From Occallatibacter riparius (lineage in GTDB: Bacteria; Acidobacteriota; Terriglobia; Terriglobales; Acidobacteriaceae): a DNA stretch of 64,000 nucleotides. Shown in pieces: positions 38,332 through 49,009 of the stretch (position 1 is the stretch's first letter; the number at the start of each line of letters is the position of its first letter). Location: NCBI RefSeq assembly GCF_025264625.1, contig NZ_CP093313.1:5890001-5954000 (forward strand), in the 5' to 3' direction. The notes beneath the pieces were generated by a model. That model did not search any database, was not told the DNA's origin, and saw only the letters and a program-made list of their open reading frames with translations. The position numbers and the translations under genes are program-made.

Positions 38332-41031
38332 ATGCTTCGCTCTCTTGCCCTGGCACTCATCCTCGGGCCCTCGTTCGCCGCGGCACTTAATTCCTCTGCG
38401 GCACCTGCACCTGCCGCCCCGGCGCCTATCACCGGTGTTGTCGCAGACCCCTCGGGCGCCATCGTCCCCAATGCCCAGATCGACCTGGTGGAGACCAACG
38501 GCAGCGTGGCCGGCAGCTTCCACTCCTCTGGGGACGGGAGCTTCCAGATTCGCGCACCGCACGCGGGCAGCTTTACTCTCGTCGTGTCTGAGCCCGGCTT
38601 TGATACGGTGAAGACTCCGGTCGTCGTCGCGACGCCGGCAGCCGTCGCATCCGCTGCCGCGCCGGTTCGACTTAATGCCGCGCCGCTTAAAATCGTGCTA
38701 CCCATCGCTGCGCTCTCGACCAACGTGCGGGTGAATGCGGACAGCGACGAGGACCTTACCGCCGGCGATGAGAATCACGACGCATCTGTGATGACTGCGG
38801 CAGACATCAAGCAGCTTCCAATTTTCGACAACGACCTGCAGGGCGCAATGAGCGCGTTTCTGGACGATTCTGCAACGGCCACGGGCGGCTCGGGTCTGAT
38901 TGTGGATGGCGTTGAGGCCAATCGCGCCACAGTCTCCCCGTCGGCCGTACAGGAGGTCCGCATCAATCAGGACCCCTACTCCGCGCAGTATTACCGGCCT
39001 GGTCGCGGCCAAATGGAGATCATCACCAAGTCTGCGGCCGACGCTTACCACGGCCAGTTCAACTTCCTCTTCCGCGATGCCGCGCTGAACGCGCAGAACG
39101 CGCTGGCTCCATCCAAACCGCCGGAGCAGCGGCGCATCTACGAAGGCAGTGCCACCGGGCCGATCTTCTTTGCCCCAAAGAGCAGCTTCCTCGCGTCCTT
39201 CAACCGTGCGGAGGAGGATGTCTACTCTGTTGTAAGGGCCATCGGCGTACCCACTCCCGACAACCCTGACGGCTCGCTCGCGGCCAACATTTCGTCCCCC
39301 ACACGCGATACGGAGTTCAGCGCCCGGGCCGCCCACCAGTTCACGGATCGCCACTCCGCCTACGCGCAGTACAGCTACGAAGACTGGAATGGGAAGAACC
39401 AAGGCGTCGGCGGGCTGACTCTTGGGGAAGCTGGGTACAACAACCGCTACCACGAAGATGACCTGATGTTCCACGTCGACTCGACGCTCTCGTCCGAACT
39501 GCTGAACCAAGTTTCTGTTGTGGGTGAGCACGCCTTCAGCCATAACCAGAACGTAAACAATGCACCGCGGGTTTATGTGCAGGGCTATTTCACAAGCGGC
39601 TCGGCGCAGGCTAACGCGCTCTCCACCGAGTACAATTTTCGGCTCTTCGACGTAGTGCAGTGGAACCGCGGCCGGCACTTCGTGAAGTTGGGCGCCAGCG
39701 TTCCACACTTCAGCCGCCGCGCCTATGATGACAACACCAACGAACTCGGCTCCTACACGTTCTCGCCCATTCTCGCGCCCGATGGCGTAACAGTACTGAC
39801 GAGTGCGCTCTATAACTACGAGAACAACCGCCCGTCCGCTTATTCGCTGGCATCCGGGCAGGTGCACTTCATCTATCACCAGCAGGAGATGGGCGCGTTC
39901 ATCCAGGATCAGATCAAGGTCTCGTCGCGGCTCTCCATCACGCCCGGGCTGCGCTACGACTGGCAGAATTTCCTGGCCGAGAAGCGGCTTGGCTTCTCGC
40001 CGCGCGTATCGTTCGCCTATGTGCTTGATGCGCAGTCGAAGACCGTGCTGCGCGGAGGCGGCGGCATCTACTACGATCGCTTTGGCTCAGGGCCGCTGCT
40101 CGATCTGGTCCGGTACGAAGGTGTTAAGCCGCGACGTCACTCTGTGGTCACCTCGCTCGATCCAGCTATGCAGCCGCCCACCGGCTGCATGCCCATCGGC
40201 AACTGCGTCAACGTACCCGGACTGCCGGTGGCACGTACAGAGTTGCAGCCGCACGCTCGCATCCCCTACCAGTACAACTACGGTCTCTCGATTGAGCGGC
40301 AGCTTGGGGAAAAGGCCACCGGCACCATCAGCACTTACTCCATGCGCGAGATAGGCGCGTTCCGCTCGCTGGATGTCAACGCGCCCACGCCTGCCTCCGG
40401 CTACACCGAGCGGCCGGATCCGAATTACGGCCGATTCCGCCAGATGCAGCCGGCGGGCTTCGTCACGGGTTCGGGGCTTGATGTCTCCTATCGCGGCCGG
40501 CTGAACAAGTGGTTCACTGGCTGGGGCCGCTACACGTGGTCGCACTACTCATCGAACACCGACGGCATCGGATTCTATCCGCAGAACCAGTACGCGCCGA
40601 ACGACAACTGGTCGGACGCGAGCTGGGACCGCCGCCATCGCATCGGCATGTATGCCATGTTCCATCCGGACAGCGTCTTCAACCTGGCCACCGGCATCTT
40701 CGCCAATACGGGTCGGCCCTATACCGTCACGACGGGCACCGATCCCTACGGCGACTCGCTTTACAATGCACGCCCCGACGGGGTGGCGCGCAACAGCGAG
40801 CAGCTCCCTAGCTATGTGGACCTGGACTTGCGCTGGGGTCACGATTTCCCTATCACTGCGGACAAGAGCGACGACGCCCCGCGGGTCGGGCTTTCGGCTG
40901 GAGCGTTCAACGTGCTCAACCACCAGAATCCTTCGTGGGTAAACACGGTGGCGTCTTCGCCAGGCTTCGGTGAAGTTACCTCCGTCGCCCCGCCACGCCG
41001 GATACAGGTCGGCATGCGCTTTGAATTCTAG
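38332..41031 (+). CDS. TonB-receptor-like outer-membrane protein with carboxypeptidase-regulatory domain
   Basis: An 899-residue outer-membrane protein of the Oar/TonB-dependent receptor type common in acidobacteria. A signal peptide (LALALILGPSFAAAL) is followed by a CarboxypepD-reg domain (~30-110: ITGVVADPSGAIVPNAQIDL). A plug-like segment (~150-240) has GLIVDGVEANRATVSPSAVQEVRI. A long beta-barrel of alternating aromatic strands ends MRFEF, with the terminal Phe needed for barrel assembly. I see no clear TonB box. The ligand is unknown; acidobacteria use such proteins for polymer or siderophore uptake. Confidence 0.88.
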   Translation: MLRSLALALILGPSFAAALNSSAAPAPAAPAPITGVVADPSGAIVPNAQIDLVETNGSVAGSFHSSGDGSFQIRAPHAGSFTLVVSEPGFDTVKTPVVVATPAAVASAAAPVRLNAAPLKIVLPIAALSTNVRVNADSDEDLTAGDENHDASVMTAADIKQLPIFDNDLQGAMSAFLDDSATATGGSGLIVDGVEANRATVSPSAVQEVRINQDPYSAQYYRPGRGQMEIITKSAADAYHGQFNFLFRDAALNAQNALAPSKPPEQRRIYEGSATGPIFFAPKSSFLASFNRAEEDVYSVVRAIGVPTPDNPDGSLAANISSPTRDTEFSARAAHQFTDRHSAYAQYSYEDWNGKNQGVGGLTLGEAGYNNRYHEDDLMFHVDSTLSSELLNQVSVVGEHAFSHNQNVNNAPRVYVQGYFTSGSAQANALSTEYNFRLFDVVQWNRGRHFVKLGASVPHFSRRAYDDNTNELGSYTFSPILAPDGVTVLTSALYNYENNRPSAYSLASGQVHFIYHQQEMGAFIQDQIKVSSRLSITPGLRYDWQNFLAEKRLGFSPRVSFAYVLDAQSKTVLRGGGGIYYDRFGSGPLLDLVRYEGVKPRRHSVVTSLDPAMQPPTGCMPIGNCVNVPGLPVARTELQPHARIPYQYNYGLSIERQLGEKATGTISTYSMREIGAFRSLDVNAPTPASGYTERPDPNYGRFRQMQPAGFVTGSGLDVSYRGRLNKWFTGWGRYTWSHYSSNTDGIGFYPQNQYAPNDNWSDASWDRRHRIGMYAMFHPDSVFNLATGIFANTGRPYTVTTGTDPYGDSLYNARPDGVARNSEQLPSYVDLDLRWGHDFPITADKSDDAPRVGLSAGAFNVLNHQNPSWVNTVASSPGFGEVTSVAPPRRIQVGMRFEF

Positions 41032-41050
41032 AAAGGCGCTTCGGCCCATC

Positions 41051-41100
41051 AGCGAACCCCTGCGCAGGTGATCTGCGCAGGGGTTCGCTGTCCCTGCTGC
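41051..41100 (+). terminator. Long hairpin terminator after the receptor gene
   Basis: A perfect 17-bp stem AGCGAACCCCTGCGCAG (41051-41067) / CTGCGCAGGGGTTCGCT (41073-41089) with a 5-base loop, 19 bp past the receptor stop. The following sequence lacks a long T run, so it may work as a strong hairpin barrier or mRNA 3'-end stabiliser. Confidence 0.65.
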
Positions 41101-41189
41101 CGCGGTTGTTACACTGTCTCCGCCACTCCTGCTGCGGAATTTCGGGAACCAACGCCGCCATTTTGACGTATCAGGAGCAAGGAGGCTGA

Positions 41190-41741
41190 ATGCGCCTACG
41201 TTTGCTCGTTCCAATACTGCTCGCTGTCGCAATCGGAGCATCCTCGCCCGCGGCCTTCGCCAACAACGACCGGGTGCAGTTTGGCAGCAACATCCATGTC
41301 GCGCCGGGCGAGACGATCCACGACGCCGTCTGCTTCTTCTGCAATGTCGAGAACCGCGGCACAGTCAGCGGCGACATCGTTGTTTTCTTCGGCAGCGTTC
41401 ATATTGATGGCCAGGCCAATCACGATGTCGTCAACTTCTTCGGCAATGTGACCGCCACGGACGGCTCCAGCATCGGCCAGAATCTTGTGAAGTTTTTCGG
41501 CGGTGTGCGCCTCGGCGACAATGTCACGGTCGGCAGGGACATCGTGTGCATGTTCGCCGACTTCCGCGCCGGGGAGAACGTCACCAACGGAGGCGACCGC
41601 GTGGTTCAGCCCGCGTGGCTCTTCTGGACCCCGCTGTTCGTGCTCACCCTCATCATCGTTGTCATCGTCCGCGAGATTCGGCACTCCCGCCGGCGCCGGA
41701 TGTACATGGCGGGCTACCCGATACAGCCGCCGCGGCCATAG
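41190..41741 (+). CDS. Anchored protein with bactofilin-like beta-repeat ectodomain
   Basis: A 183-residue protein. A signal peptide (LLVPILLAVAIGASSPAAFA) is followed by short repeats of the form G-x-I-x-G-D-x-V-x-F-F-G (GDIVVFFGSVHIDGQ, DVVNFFGNVTATDGS, NLVKFFGGVRLGDN). These resemble the right-handed beta-helix of polymer-forming bactofilins. A CFFC pair lies near residue 48. One C-terminal helix (LFVLTLIIVVIVREI) and a basic tail place the repeats in the periplasm. The export topology is unlike cytoplasmic bactofilins. Function unknown. Confidence 0.65.
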   Translation: MRLRLLVPILLAVAIGASSPAAFANNDRVQFGSNIHVAPGETIHDAVCFFCNVENRGTVSGDIVVFFGSVHIDGQANHDVVNFFGNVTATDGSSIGQNLVKFFGGVRLGDNVTVGRDIVCMFADFRAGENVTNGGDRVVQPAWLFWTPLFVLTLIIVVIVREIRHSRRRRMYMAGYPIQPPRP

Positions 41742-41857
41742 CTCTCTTCCTTCCGCCCGGCGGCCGAGTGCCGCCGCGGACCGCCACGATTCCGCAGTTC
41801 CTCCTCTTCTTTCTGCCCGCAGAATCCGTTCCTCACTCAGACGCGTTTATCTTGCGG

Positions 41858-41929
41858 ATTTTGAACTCGTTCAAAATATTCTTGACACTGCGGCCAATTC
41901 GGCGCATCTTAGCTTTTGAACGCGTTCAA
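41858..41929 (+). promoter_or_regulatory. TetR operon promoter flanked by two palindromic operators
   Basis: Operator 1 is ATTTTGAAC-tc-GTTCAAAAT at 41858-41877. Operator 2 is the perfect palindrome TTGAACGCGTTCAA at 41916-41929. They share the core TTGAAC-N2-GTTCAA and their centres are 55 bp apart. A TTGACA at 41882-41887 with a -10-like CATCTT at 41905-41910 (17-bp spacer) lies between them. A TetR-type regulator is encoded two genes down, so autoregulation is likely. Confidence 0.7.
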
Positions 41930-41951
41930 CTTCATGCCGAAGGAGAACCCC

Positions 41952-42329
41952 ATGTACGTGGTCGCCTGTTACCTCAGCTACCTGGCACTCAGCATCTGCT
42001 TAACCATCTGGGTCGCGCGTACGCTCCACCGCAGCGGACGCATCTTCCTGCTCGACGCACTCCACGGGAACGAACCGCTTGCCGACTCCGTGAATCAGTT
42101 GCTCGTCGTTGGCTTCTATCTGATCAACATTGGTTACATCGCGCTCGCGCTGAAGACGCAGGACCCGCTTTCGAACATCCGGCAAGTCATTGAACTCGAA
42201 AGCACCAAGATCGGGGTGGTTCTGCTCATCCTTGGCGCAATGCACTTCTTCAACATGTACGTGCTGAGCAGGATGCGCCACCGGGCCTTGCTTCCGGACA
42301 CTCGCACGACACAGACCGCCTCCTCATGA
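41952..42329 (+). CDS. Small integral membrane protein in TetR operon
   Basis: A 125-residue protein with three probable helices: YVVACYLSYLALSICLTIWVA, LLVVGFYLINIGYIALAL and KIGVVLLILGAMHFFNMYVLS. I start at the ATG at 41952, which has AAGGAG 6 bases upstream; an in-frame ATG at 41916 lies inside operator 2. It is the first gene of a tight three-gene operon, with the ATGA overlap to tetR at 42326. No known family recognised. Being placed under the repressor's control, it may be its main target. Confidence 0.75.
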   Translation: MYVVACYLSYLALSICLTIWVARTLHRSGRIFLLDALHGNEPLADSVNQLLVVGFYLINIGYIALALKTQDPLSNIRQVIELESTKIGVVLLILGAMHFFNMYVLSRMRHRALLPDTRTTQTASS

Positions 42330-43003
42330 CCGCCATGACGACTCAACCGACCAAATCGGAACAGACCCGCACCCGCATTCTCACGGCCGCGCTCAATGTC
42401 TTCCGCGAGCGCGGCTTTGAGGCGGCCACCATGCGCGACATCGCCGCCGAAGCCGGCATGGCCGTGGGTGCTGCTTATTACTATTTCGACTCGAAGGACG
42501 CGTTGGTCCTGGCTTTCTATGACCAGGCACAGCAGGAGATCGCGCCGCAGGCCGAACTCATCCTGGCGTCGGCAAAAACACTCGAGCAGCGCTTGCGCGG
42601 CATCATTGGCCTGAAGTTCGGCACTTTTGCGCCGAATCGCGAGCTGCTGCGCACTCTCTCTGCGCATGTCGATCCGACGCATCCGCTCTCGCCGTTCGGC
42701 CTGCAGACGGTGGCTATCCGGGACGCCGACATCGGCTGGTTCGCGCGCGCCGTAGATGATTCCCGCGTCCATTTGCCGCGCACGATCCTCCCCTATCTAC
42801 CGCGACTGCTGTGGCTTTATCAAATGGGGCTGATTCTCTTCTGGGTCTACGACCGCTCGCCGAAGCAGTCGCGGACTGGATTGCTGTTCGACCAGTCACT
42901 GCGCCTGATCATGATTCTCATCAAACTGGCAGGTCTGCCGATCATGAAGCCGCTGCATCGCCGCGCCGCCGAACTGCTTCGCGTGATCTACGGAGAGGCC
43001 TGA
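42326..43003 (+). CDS. TetR family transcriptional regulator
   Basis: A 225-residue regulator. The N-terminal HTH is ILTAALNVFRERGFEAATMR, followed by DIAAEAGMAVGAAYYYFDSK. The C-terminal ~150 residues form the ligand-binding dimerisation part. The start codon overlaps the stop of the membrane protein gene (ATGA), and the stop overlaps the epimerase start (TGATG), so all three are coupled. The palindromes upstream of the operon are the expected binding sites. Ligand unknown. Confidence 0.93.
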   Translation: MTAMTTQPTKSEQTRTRILTAALNVFRERGFEAATMRDIAAEAGMAVGAAYYYFDSKDALVLAFYDQAQQEIAPQAELILASAKTLEQRLRGIIGLKFGTFAPNRELLRTLSAHVDPTHPLSPFGLQTVAIRDADIGWFARAVDDSRVHLPRTILPYLPRLLWLYQMGLILFWVYDRSPKQSRTGLLFDQSLRLIMILIKLAGLPIMKPLHRRAAELLRVIYGEA

Positions 43004-43986
43004 TGCTGCACACGCGACCACTTCGCATTGTCATCCCCGGAGGCAGCGGCCAGGTGGGCCGCCTTCTCGCATCGCATTTCCAGGAGCGCGGGCATCACGT
43101 TGTTGTGCTCACGCGCAGCCCCTTCGCCGACACTTACAACACGGTCCACTGGGACGGCGAGCATGAGGGCCAGTGGATCGAGCACCTGGAACACGCCGAC
43201 GTGTGCATCAACCTGGCCGGCCGCAGCGTCAATTGCCGCTACACTGCCGAAAATCGTAAGGCAATCTACGACTCACGTATCGATACCACGAACCTGCTTG
43301 GCCGTGTGATCTCCACGCTCGCTGATCCGCCTGCACTTTGGCTTAACGCCTCCACCGCTACCATCTACCGCCATTCATACGACAAGCCGATGGACGAGTT
43401 CACGGGCGAGATTGGCGGACATCAGATGCTGAAGGAGATCAGTGACGACTCGGATCCGTGGAACTTCTCTATCAAGGTCGCGATGGATTGGGAGAGCGCC
43501 TTCTTGTCTGCCTGGACTCCCAGAACCCGTAAGATCGCGCTGCGCAGCGCCGTCGTGATGCGTGCCGCGCCCGGCAATCCCTTTTCCATTTACCTCAATC
43601 TTGTGCGCTTGAGCTTAGGTGGCACGCAGGGCAACGGTCGGCAATACGTTTCGTGGATTCACGAAGTCGACTTCGCCCGCGCAGTTGAATTCCTCATTGC
43701 GCGCGATGACATCGACGGCATCGTCAACGTTGCGAGCCCCCACCCGCTTCCCAATCGGGAATTCATGGCGGCGCTGCGGGAAGCCTACGGGATGCCTAAC
43801 GGCATTCCGGCACCCGCGCCGATCCTTGAGATCGCGGCGTTCTTTCATCGCACGGAAACGGAGCTGCTTCTTAAGAGCCGTCGCGTGATCCCGGCGCGAC
43901 TGCTTGCAGCCGGTTTTGATTTCGAGTTTCCCTACTGGCATGGGGCCGCGGAGGATCTCGTTCGGCGATGGCGGGAGAGAAGATGA
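43003..43986 (+). CDS. TIGR01777-type NAD(P)-binding epimerase-like protein
   Basis: A 327-residue extended short-chain dehydrogenase. The Rossmann motif is IVIPGGSGQVGRLLASHF, followed by INLAGRSVNCRYTAENRKAI and the conserved IDTTNLLGRVI of the TIGR01777 (YfcH/SulA-like) family. VSWIHEVDFARAVEFLI and NVASPHPLPNREFM are also typical. The family's reaction is not established. The ATG overlaps the tetR stop by one base; a longer open frame from 42811 lies inside tetR and is rejected. Confidence 0.88.
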   Translation: MLHTRPLRIVIPGGSGQVGRLLASHFQERGHHVVVLTRSPFADTYNTVHWDGEHEGQWIEHLEHADVCINLAGRSVNCRYTAENRKAIYDSRIDTTNLLGRVISTLADPPALWLNASTATIYRHSYDKPMDEFTGEIGGHQMLKEISDDSDPWNFSIKVAMDWESAFLSAWTPRTRKIALRSAVVMRAAPGNPFSIYLNLVRLSLGGTQGNGRQYVSWIHEVDFARAVEFLIARDDIDGIVNVASPHPLPNREFMAALREAYGMPNGIPAPAPILEIAAFFHRTETELLLKSRRVIPARLLAAGFDFEFPYWHGAAEDLVRRWRERR

Positions 43987-44075
43987 AGGACAGGTGAGCA
44001 GGGGGACTGGTAGCCAGGTGGTCATGTGATCGGGTGATAGATCTTCACTTGAACACTTGGCCACCTAATCACAAT

Positions 44076-44534
44076 TCACTGCCTGGGCGTAATCTCTGTC
44101 ACTGGCAGATCCCAGTGCGCCAGCAGGATCTCGAAACGCCTCTGTTCTTCGCGCTTGTAGGTCGCCTGGTCCGGCCACAGTTCCTTGATGAACTGCGCTT
44201 CGTCAGGATTTGTCGTGGTGGCCACGGTCGAGTTCTTGAAGCGGATTGTCACGCGATAATCCCAACGGCCATCTTCAGTGGTGTGATAGGCCGGCTGATC
44301 GATCTTCACCGAGAGCATGCGTCCGGTGGAGACCATCTTCTTCAGCAGCGGATAGTGATTCTTGAGGAAGAGATCGAGGAACTCCTGCTGATGGCCCCAC
44401 TGCACCTTGTAGTAGTACTCGACGGTGTAGGGCTGGTCTGGGGAGCCTTGCGGCGGCGCACCCTGGGCGTGCAGCGCACCGCCGGTCAGCAGAGCGGAGA
44501 ACAAGAGCGGAAGAGCAAGGAGAATGCGACGCAT
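44076..44534 (-). CDS. Small secreted protein of unknown function
   Basis: A 152-residue protein with a clear signal peptide (LLALPLLFSALLTGGALHAQ). The mature part has one compact domain: YTVEYYYKVQWGHQQEFLDL, KNHYPLLKKMV, and WDYRVTIRFKNS. The pattern is reminiscent of a ferredoxin-like NIPSNAP/dimeric alpha-beta-barrel fold, which is inference only. No catalytic motif. It is transcribed alone. Confidence 0.7.
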   Translation of the reverse strand: MRRILLALPLLFSALLTGGALHAQGAPPQGSPDQPYTVEYYYKVQWGHQQEFLDLFLKNHYPLLKKMVSTGRMLSVKIDQPAYHTTEDGRWDYRVTIRFKNSTVATTTNPDEAQFIKELWPDQATYKREEQRRFEILLAHWDLPVTEITPRQ

Positions 44535-44768
44535 GGAGCCTCCTGGTTAGGTGGCCCCATTGTAACGTCGGCAGATTGTCAAGAGGAGAAGAACAAACCA
44601 AAGCAGGACAACAAAAGGCAGAGAGCAAAGCAGGTTGAAAAAGTGCGGCAGACTATAGGTGCTTCTGATGATTTCTGCCTGCCGCCTGGAGGTTCTTGCT
44701 GACGGAGGAAAATTGACTGCAACCACGGGTACAACTACCACCTGGAACCTACAACAGAGCCCGGAAAC

Positions 44769-44851
44769 ATGGCCCGAACTGCATGACCCGAACTACATGG
44801 TCCGTACTACCTAGCCCGAACAAGCTGGCCCAACAACCTGGCCCGAACTAC
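44769..44851. repeat. Degenerate 14-bp tandem repeat
   Basis: Six adjacent units of 14, 14, 14, 14, 13 and 14 bp with consensus atggcccgaactac lie in the ~470-bp gap between the small secreted protein (start 44534) and the Crp gene (stop 45008). Unit length is not a multiple of 3 and no convincing gene crosses it. The rest of the gap shows nothing recognisable. Confidence 0.75.
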
Positions 44852-45007
44852 ATGGATGACTCACACCGCGATGAATGGGTTGAACAAAGTTGGTTGATTT
44901 GGAACGAGTGCAGGCTATTTGCTGCTGGTTTGCTGCTCAATACTTCCGCCTGCACTCGCCCGACTTACTTCCTGCCCGCGCTTGAAACCTATGAACGATG
45001 AAGCTTG

Positions 45008-45721
45008 TTATGCGCCTGCGTAACTTGCCAGGGCCGTGCGATTGGGGATCTCGAGCATCGATCCGCGGAACGAGACCAGGCGGCGATGCTTGAAGGTGCT
45101 GAGCGTGCGCGTAACAGTCTCGCGCGATGCGCCGATGAATTCACCGATCTCTTCATGCGTGAGCGAGAAGCGAACGCGCCCGCAGGAACTGGTTGACAGA
45201 TCGTTCTCGCTCCATTCGAGCAGGAGGCGAGCAAGCTTCTCCGGCGCCGAAGCCGACAGACCGACCGTGCGGAGCTGATGGCAGGCCATCGAAACATTGC
45301 GGCTCAACTCTTCGGTCACGTTCATGTAAATCTCGGGGTGGCGCGAGAGGAAGCCCATGAACTCGCGGCGTCCGATCAACGCAACCTTTGCCGGATACAG
45401 TGTTTCCGCAGTCACATCATACGGAGCACCTGACAACATCGAAGACAATCCGAGCACGTCGCCCTTGCGCGCAATGCGCAGGCTCAGGCGCCGGCCTTCG
45501 CTCGAGTTGATGGAGAGCCGGATTTCGCCGTCGAGCACCACATACAACCCGCGGCCCTCTTCCTTCTCAGCGAACAGTGTGTGATTCGCTGCATAGGAGT
45601 GGGGATGTTCCATCGCAGCCCAATCTTCCAGTGCTGTGTTAGACCAGTTCTTGAAGAAATCGCCTGTGTGCTGAACCTTGTTTCTGCAATTCAGTGGGGA
45701 ATTCTGTGTGGTCGTTTGCAT
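45008..45721 (-). CDS. Crp/Fnr family transcriptional regulator
   Basis: A 237-residue protein with a cyclic-nucleotide-binding-like domain (ANHTLFAEKEEGRGLYVVLDGEIRLS in blocks, KGDVLGLSSMLSGAPYDVTAETL) and a C-terminal Crp winged helix (LTHEEIGEFIGASRETVTRTL). The absence of an N-terminal Cys cluster argues against an iron-sulfur Fnr. I start at the ATG at 45721, which has GGGAGGG 7 bases upstream and lies 2 bases after the stop of the STAS gene; an in-frame TTG at 45727 is weaker. The STAS-Crp pair is one operon. The effector is unknown. Confidence 0.9.
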   Translation of the reverse strand: MQTTTQNSPLNCRNKVQHTGDFFKNWSNTALEDWAAMEHPHSYAANHTLFAEKEEGRGLYVVLDGEIRLSINSSEGRRLSLRIARKGDVLGLSSMLSGAPYDVTAETLYPAKVALIGRREFMGFLSRHPEIYMNVTEELSRNVSMACHQLRTVGLSASAPEKLARLLLEWSENDLSTSSCGRVRFSLTHEEIGEFIGASRETVTRTLSTFKHRRLVSFRGSMLEIPNRTALASYAGA

Positions 45722-45723
45722 GT

Positions 45724-46026
45724 TCAAGCCCTCCCGTTCCTATACGCGACATTCGTGTTCTTGATTTCTTCGGCAAGATGATGTGACCAGTCGTTACTCG
45801 TGACAAACTCAGCGCTGTTTCTTACAAACATGTCCCGGAGCACCTTCTTGCCGCCGGCATCTGAGTAGGTCAGGTCACGCACATCGAGAGACAACTTCTT
45901 TTCGTCAAGTCGAGGTTCAACATCCTTCCACACCTGCTCGAGCTCAGCCACCCATGGACCTGTGAGACGGCCCACCAGCGTAAACCCGATCGACTTGTCG
46001 TTTTCCTGAATCGAAATGCGTAACGT
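45724..46026 (-). CDS. STAS-like small protein with non-canonical or lost start codon
   Basis: A 100-residue frame resembling small STAS/anti-anti-sigma proteins: GRLTGPWVAELEQVW, then LDVRDLTYSDAGGKKVLRDM and HHLAEEIKN. The conserved-looking N-terminus LRISIQENDKSIGFTLV is encoded in frame but has no ATG, GTG or TTG before it. The codon where Met is expected is ACG at 46026-46024, and a TAG closes the frame further upstream. The only usual start is a GTG at 45975, which would cut off the first beta strand. So it may use ACG, be truncated, or be decaying. The stop lies 2 bases before the crp start. Confidence 0.5.
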   Translation of the reverse strand, partial: TLRISIQENDKSIGFTLVGRLTGPWVAELEQVWKDVEPRLDEKKLSLDVRDLTYSDAGGKKVLRDMFVRNSAEFVTSNDWSHHLAEEIKNTNVAYRNGRA

Positions 46027-46136
46027 AAGCTGGCCCGTCCTTCGCCATCGCCCTACCTATTTGCAGATGGCGTGCCAAACTCGTGCAGATGTTGAGCGCG
46101 GGACCGGTCTGCTGATTTCAAAGGGCTTACTGCAGG

Positions 46137-46221
46137 GTGACGAAGGGAAGTGGCTGTGACGAGGGCGAAGTGACGACGAGTGACGAAGACGACATTTCGT
46201 CACCAGACCGAATTTCGTCAC
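46137..46221. promoter_or_regulatory. Cluster of GTGACGA motifs upstream of the STAS-Crp operon
   Basis: Four direct GTGACGA copies start at 46137, 46156, 46170 and 46180, and two inverted TCGTCAC copies at 46197 and 46215. All lie in the ~350-bp gap between the STAS gene and the convergently placed end of the sigma-54 regulator gene. AGTGACGAA/TTCGTCAC near 46179-46203 can pair. Binding sites for a regulator, possibly the Crp protein itself, are one reading. The rest of the gap is purine/pyrimidine-skewed without genes. Confidence 0.45.
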
Positions 46222-46375
46222 TTGGATGAAGGAACAGGGACAAATGGAGAAGGGACAGAGGGACAAGTTAAAGCCCGCAAGACTCAGGGTTGAAATGCGG
46301 GGTTGAGGATCAGGTCAGAGGAAGGCCTTCTAGTTTTTCTTTTTCCCTTTTACCTCTGTCCCTTTGTCCCCGCTT

Positions 46376-48718
<2,343 letters not shown>

Positions 48719-49009
48719 GCTTGGGTTTCCTGAAAGCACCTTACGCCTTCGCGCGTGCCATGATCAAACTGCTAACTTGGCAAACTGCCTGGACTCCGCG
48801 CGACCTCCCGCACGGTCCTGCAGAACGATTCTAACGCGAAGAGGCTTGCGAATATCCTCTTATTCACGTTTCACTTCTGATAAACTCCTGCACGCCGGGC
48901 CAACTCCGCCGCCAATCCGGAATCCAACCGGACAGTCAGAATTTCCAGTTCCCTTTCGACCCGGGACCGGAACTAGGATGATCGCCACGATTTGCAAAGA
49001 GGCTACAAC

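Noticed and set aside
44769..44851. CRISPR array
   Set aside because: Units are 14 bp, back to back with no spacers, and no cas genes are near.
46137..46221. CRISPR array or insertion-sequence end
   Set aside because: The motif is 7 bp with irregular spacing and mixed orientation; no transposase is near.
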